In this document: positions 5,941 through 7,989 of the stretch, in pieces | Layout: each line of letters begins with the position of its first letter | How positions within the stretch are numbered: the stretch's first letter is position 1 | DNA from: an uncultured Peptococcaceae bacterium | GTDB taxonomy: Bacteria; Bacillota; Peptococcia; Peptococcales; Peptococcaceae | Length of the DNA stretch: 7,989 nucleotides | Direction: 5' to 3' | Assembly: GCA_900553245.1 (NCBI GenBank) | Contig: USCP01000087.1 | Location: forward strand, 1 to 7,989 | Position numbers and translations under genes: made by a program | Notes under the pieces: generated by a model | The model's input: only the letters and a program-made list of their open reading frames with translations | Told to the model about the DNA's origin: nothing | Database searches by the model: none

Positions 5941-6480
5941 TTACTCTTGTGCAGCTTCAGTCGCCTCGCCTGTCCCTTCGGCATCTTCAGGGAAAAGACG
6001 GTCGCACAAGGCTGCAAACTGCGCTTCATCCTTGCCAGCTTTCTTGATGTCGGTACCGAGCATTTCGTTGGCGTAGTCTACGCCAATGGTTCCCTCTACC
6101 AAGCCGTTGTCACCGGAGTAGGTCCAGTTAACCTGTTCACAGTCTCCAATTAAAGCCATCAACAGCACACCGTTATAGGTCATGCGTTGTTCTAGCGTGC
6201 TTTGGTCCACGTCACTGTGTAAATACATAAAGCGTACTTCCAAAGTAAATGGATGGTCATCATCAATCACATTCAAAGTATACTTGCCAATGGAGTTGAT
6301 GCCCAAGCGACGCACCAAATCATTATTGGCACTGGTGTTTTCAATATACGGATTTTTTGCCGCATAGAGGTTTCCGGCAAAGGTATCGGCACGTTCTACC
6401 TTATCGTGACCGCCACCGCAGCCTACCAACCCAAACAGCATCATCCCCATCATCAATACAGCCACTAGTTTCGCTTTCAT
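5941..6480 (-). CDS. DUF4825-like lipoprotein
   Basis: This is a 179-residue secreted lipoprotein, anchored on the outer face of the membrane. The signal peptide has a short basic start (MKAK), a hydrophobic core and a lipobox LVGC with Cys21 as the predicted lipid-modified residue, followed by a GGG linker. The mature part contains NPYIENTSANNDLVRRLG (43-60) and a later VLLMALIGDCEQVNW (105-119). Both resemble the DUF4825 domain pattern (PYIGNxSA...LL..LG, then a hydrophobic ALIxN..E..F stretch), a family of unknown function often found in lipoproteins. The tail is acidic and low in complexity (EDAEGTGEATEAAQE). The start is ATG 6480 with GAGGTG upstream; earlier starts lie within or near the promoter and lack a ribosome site. 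It has its own promoter but may also receive read-through from the obgE side. Confidence 0.75.
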   Translation of the reverse strand: MKAKLVAVLMMGMMLFGLVGCGGGHDKVERADTFAGNLYAAKNPYIENTSANNDLVRRLGINSIGKYTLNVIDDDHPFTLEVRFMYLHSDVDQSTLEQRMTYNGVLLMALIGDCEQVNWTYSGDNGLVEGTIGVDYANEMLGTDIKKAGKDEAQFAALCDRLFPEDAEGTGEATEAAQE

Positions 6481-6534
6481 TGAAAACACCTCATTCATGG
6501 TTTTATACACAAAAAGTTTTTTGTCGTTCCTTCT

Positions 6535-6563
6535 ATTATAAGCCACAAGCGAGCCGTAGACAA
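6535..6563 (-). promoter_or_regulatory. Promoter of the lipoprotein gene
   Basis: Minus strand: -35 TTGTCT (6563-6558), 17-base spacer, perfect -10 TATAAT (6540-6535). Predicted start near 6528. The leader contains a perfect ACAAAAA/TTTTTGT inverted repeat of doubtful importance. No terminator separates this promoter from the gene ending at 6575, only 11 bases away. Confidence 0.8.
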
Positions 6564-6574
6564 TAAATAAATGA

Positions 6575-6775
6575 CTATTTTGTTACAAGCAGATAAATCA
6601 CGATGGCAACAGTCGGTAAAAGTAACAAATAGCTTACCGGCACGGTTTTTTTGTATCGCGCCATCCGTTCCGCTTCCGGAAGCTTTTTATTGGCAAGCTG
6701 TGCCATGCCGTAGAGCTTAATTCCAAGCCCCACCGCAAGCAAGATTACCGCAATGACAAAAAGTACATCCTTCAT
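6575..6775 (-). CDS. Small two-helix membrane protein, unknown function
   Basis: I do not recognise this 66-residue protein. It has two hydrophobic helices (about 4-24 and 46-64) joined by a charged loop ANKKLPEAERMARYKKT, so it should be a helical hairpin in the inner membrane. The ATG at 6775 begins one base after the TAG of the upstream gene, and GGAGGA inside the end of that gene serves as its ribosome site with seven-base spacing. An earlier GTG (6790) overlaps that site and is rejected. The close coupling suggests that it is made together with, and may act with, the upstream 185-residue membrane protein. Confidence 0.8.
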   Translation of the reverse strand: MKDVLFVIAVILLAVGLGIKLYGMAQLANKKLPEAERMARYKKTVPVSYLLLLPTVAIVIYLLVTK

Positions 6776-6776
6776 C

Positions 6777-7334
6777 CTACATTCCTCCACTCATTGTGAT
6801 TGCATGACGCAACAGCATTAAAAGCAATACCATCCATTGGGCACCAAAAAACATCTGCCAAAAGCCTACTTTTCGCCACTTGGTGTCGTCAAGGGCATCG
6901 TCGAGGTGGGTCATCAGCGTCCTCTCTTGCCGATCGCTTAACGGCGTCAAGCCAATCCAGCCATCATACCGAAACACCACTGTTGCCGGTGCAAGCCCCT
7001 CTAATTGCAAGGTTTCTTTGATTGCCTGAGCCACCGCGTCATAGGTATCCATATCATGGTAAAAGCCGCCCCCACGAAAAACAAACCAACGTCTGTGTCC
7101 AAAGGATTGGTAGATTAGCACCAAGCCGACAAAGACAAAGCCAAGCAGCCATGTGATATAAACGCCCAAGCGCCAGCCACCCAACCAGAGCCACTGAAAA
7201 ATACCAACCTCGCACATTAAAAACGCCATCGGAAGCGCCAATGGAACAATGACCGGACGGCAACGCATCAATGGCATCGCCAGTCCGGTCAACAAAAGCC
7301 CAAAGCCTACAGGCCAAAGCACCTCGTAAGTCAT
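6777..7334 (-). CDS. Four-helix membrane protein with a cytosolic or external loop domain, unknown function
   Basis: I do not recognise this 185-residue protein. Three hydrophobic segments lie in the N-terminal half (about 7-23, 28-46, 54-75). A soluble stretch of about 80 residues follows (80-158), with FRGGGFYHDMDTYDAVAQAIKE and RYDGWIGLTPLSDRQERTLM, and a last helix lies at about 160-178. The middle domain mixes strands and an amphipathic helix and could be a small sensor or protein-binding module, but no known signature is visible. ATG 7334 is four bases after the obgE stop, with a weak GGA inside obgE as ribosome site; a TTG at 7355 without a site is the alternative. The spacing implies co-transcription and translational coupling with obgE. 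Confidence 0.75.
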   Translation of the reverse strand: MTYEVLWPVGFGLLLTGLAMPLMRCRPVIVPLALPMAFLMCEVGIFQWLWLGGWRLGVYITWLLGFVFVGLVLIYQSFGHRRWFVFRGGGFYHDMDTYDAVAQAIKETLQLEGLAPATVVFRYDGWIGLTPLSDRQERTLMTHLDDALDDTKWRKVGFWQMFFGAQWMVLLLMLLRHAITMSGGM

Positions 7335-7338
7335 AGGG

Positions 7339-7989
7339 TTATTCCATATAGTCAAAGGTCATTGGACCCACAATGACGGTATCGCCATCTTGAATCCCTG
7401 CCTTGCGAAGCGCTTTTTCAACGCCCATGTTGTCAATAATTTTCATGAAACGTTCCACTGCTTCATCACGTTCAAACTGGGTACGGTTGCAAAGGCCTTC
7501 GATTTCAGGCCCCACCACTTCGTAAACGTCTTCGGCAATGTGTTCAATCCAGAATGGCTTCACATGTTCCTTTGGCACTTCTTCAAGAATTTCCTCAAAG
7601 TCTTCTTCGTTGTATTCCATTGGCCCAATTTCATCCAAAATATCTGCCAAGTGATATACCAACGCGTCTAAATTATTGTCAGTGGCTGCACTCATAGGGA
7701 AAATCTTAACCTCCGGATAAGCTTCTTGCACACGCGCCACAGCGGCATCGCGTTCTTCCTCCGGAAGAATGTCGATTTTATTGGCCACAATCACCATTGG
7801 TTTTTCATTCAGATGTGGCGCATAACGTTCTAATTCACCGCGAATCACTTCAAGGTCTTCGAGGGGATCGCGTGCTTCGCTGCCGGAAATGTCCACCACG
7901 TGTACCAAAACACGGGTACGCTCTACGTGACGCAAGAAACGGTGCCCCAAACCTGCGCCTTCCGCAGCCCCTTCAACGAGCCCCGGCAC
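7339..7989 (-). CDS. obgE: GTPase ObgE/CgtA, C-terminal 216 residues, runs off the right edge
   Basis: Obg is an essential GTPase that binds the 50S ribosomal subunit and links ribosome assembly to stress and replication control. The visible part starts within the G3 switch II motif as (V)PGLVEGAAEGAGLGHRFLRH. G4 is NKID at 70-73 and G5 is SAA at 100-102, counted from the window edge. An acidic linker (NEEDFEEILEEVPKEH) leads to the Obg C-terminal OCT domain (about 147-214), with FWIEHIAEDVYEVVGPEIE and GDTVIVGPMTFDY. The glycine-rich OBG fold and G1/G2 are outside the window, so the apparent GTG start at 7989 is only an internal valine. It is the upstream gene of a unit with the two small membrane proteins that follow. 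Confidence 0.97.
   Translation of the reverse strand: MPGLVEGAAEGAGLGHRFLRHVERTRVLVHVVDISGSEARDPLEDLEVIRGELERYAPHLNEKPMVIVANKIDILPEEERDAAVARVQEAYPEVKIFPMSAATDNNLDALVYHLADILDEIGPMEYNEEDFEEILEEVPKEHVKPFWIEHIAEDVYEVVGPEIEGLCNRTQFERDEAVERFMKIIDNMGVEKALRKAGIQDGDTVIVGPMTFDYME

Noticed and set aside
6781..6790. GTG at 6790 as start of the small 66-residue membrane protein
   Set aside because: It would overlap the upstream gene and consume the GGAGGA that serves as ribosome site for the ATG at 6775.

Overview
The window is an ordinary-looking stretch of bacterial chromosome. It probably comes from a low-to-middle GC Bacillota: ribosome binding sites are strong AGGAGG types, promoters are near-consensus sigma-A, terminators are compact hairpins with T runs, and a lysine-rich VTT membrane protein and DUF4825-like lipoprotein are present. 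A Negativicutes relative is possible, but I cannot prove this from the sequence. There are no insertion sequences, prophage genes, CRISPR arrays, tRNAs or rRNAs.

Left part, minus strand (1-1412): an NhaC-type antiporter gene runs off the left edge. It is interrupted by a one-base frameshift at a short C run (807-810). Upstream is a long stretch without a gene (885-1374), with a good promoter near 1270-1297 and a leader of roughly 380 nt. The last 170 nt of that leader contain several complementary segments, including two mutually exclusive pairings just before the start codon, so a cis-regulatory RNA is possible. A terminator at 1375-1412 closes the next gene.

Middle part (1427-5058): a class I aspartate/aromatic aminotransferase (minus) and a trpS-tmk operon (plus) diverge from a 207-bp intergenic region with one clear promoter per direction. 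trpS encodes a tryptophanyl-tRNA synthetase with four cysteines arranged like those that bind the [4Fe-4S] cluster in the Thermotoga enzyme. tmk overlaps trpS by ATGA. A strong terminator follows tmk, then an SSAT-like GNAT acetyltransferase gene begins 16 nt after it. A bidirectional terminator at 5021-5058 separates this from the converging right-hand genes.

Right part, minus strand (5057-7989): reading with transcription, this holds the 3' two thirds of obgE, a 185-residue unrecognised membrane protein 4 nt after it, a 66-residue two-helix membrane protein 1 nt after that, a DUF4825-like lipoprotein with its own promoter, and a VTT/DedA-like membrane protein with its own promoter. The first three form a tight operon. 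Several genes start downstream of the longest open frame, and promoters and Shine-Dalgarno sites settle the choice.

I did not find a convincing new multi-gene system. The items most worth a second look are the nhaC frameshift, the structured nhaC leader, the cysteine cluster of TrpRS and the unknown membrane pair behind obgE.
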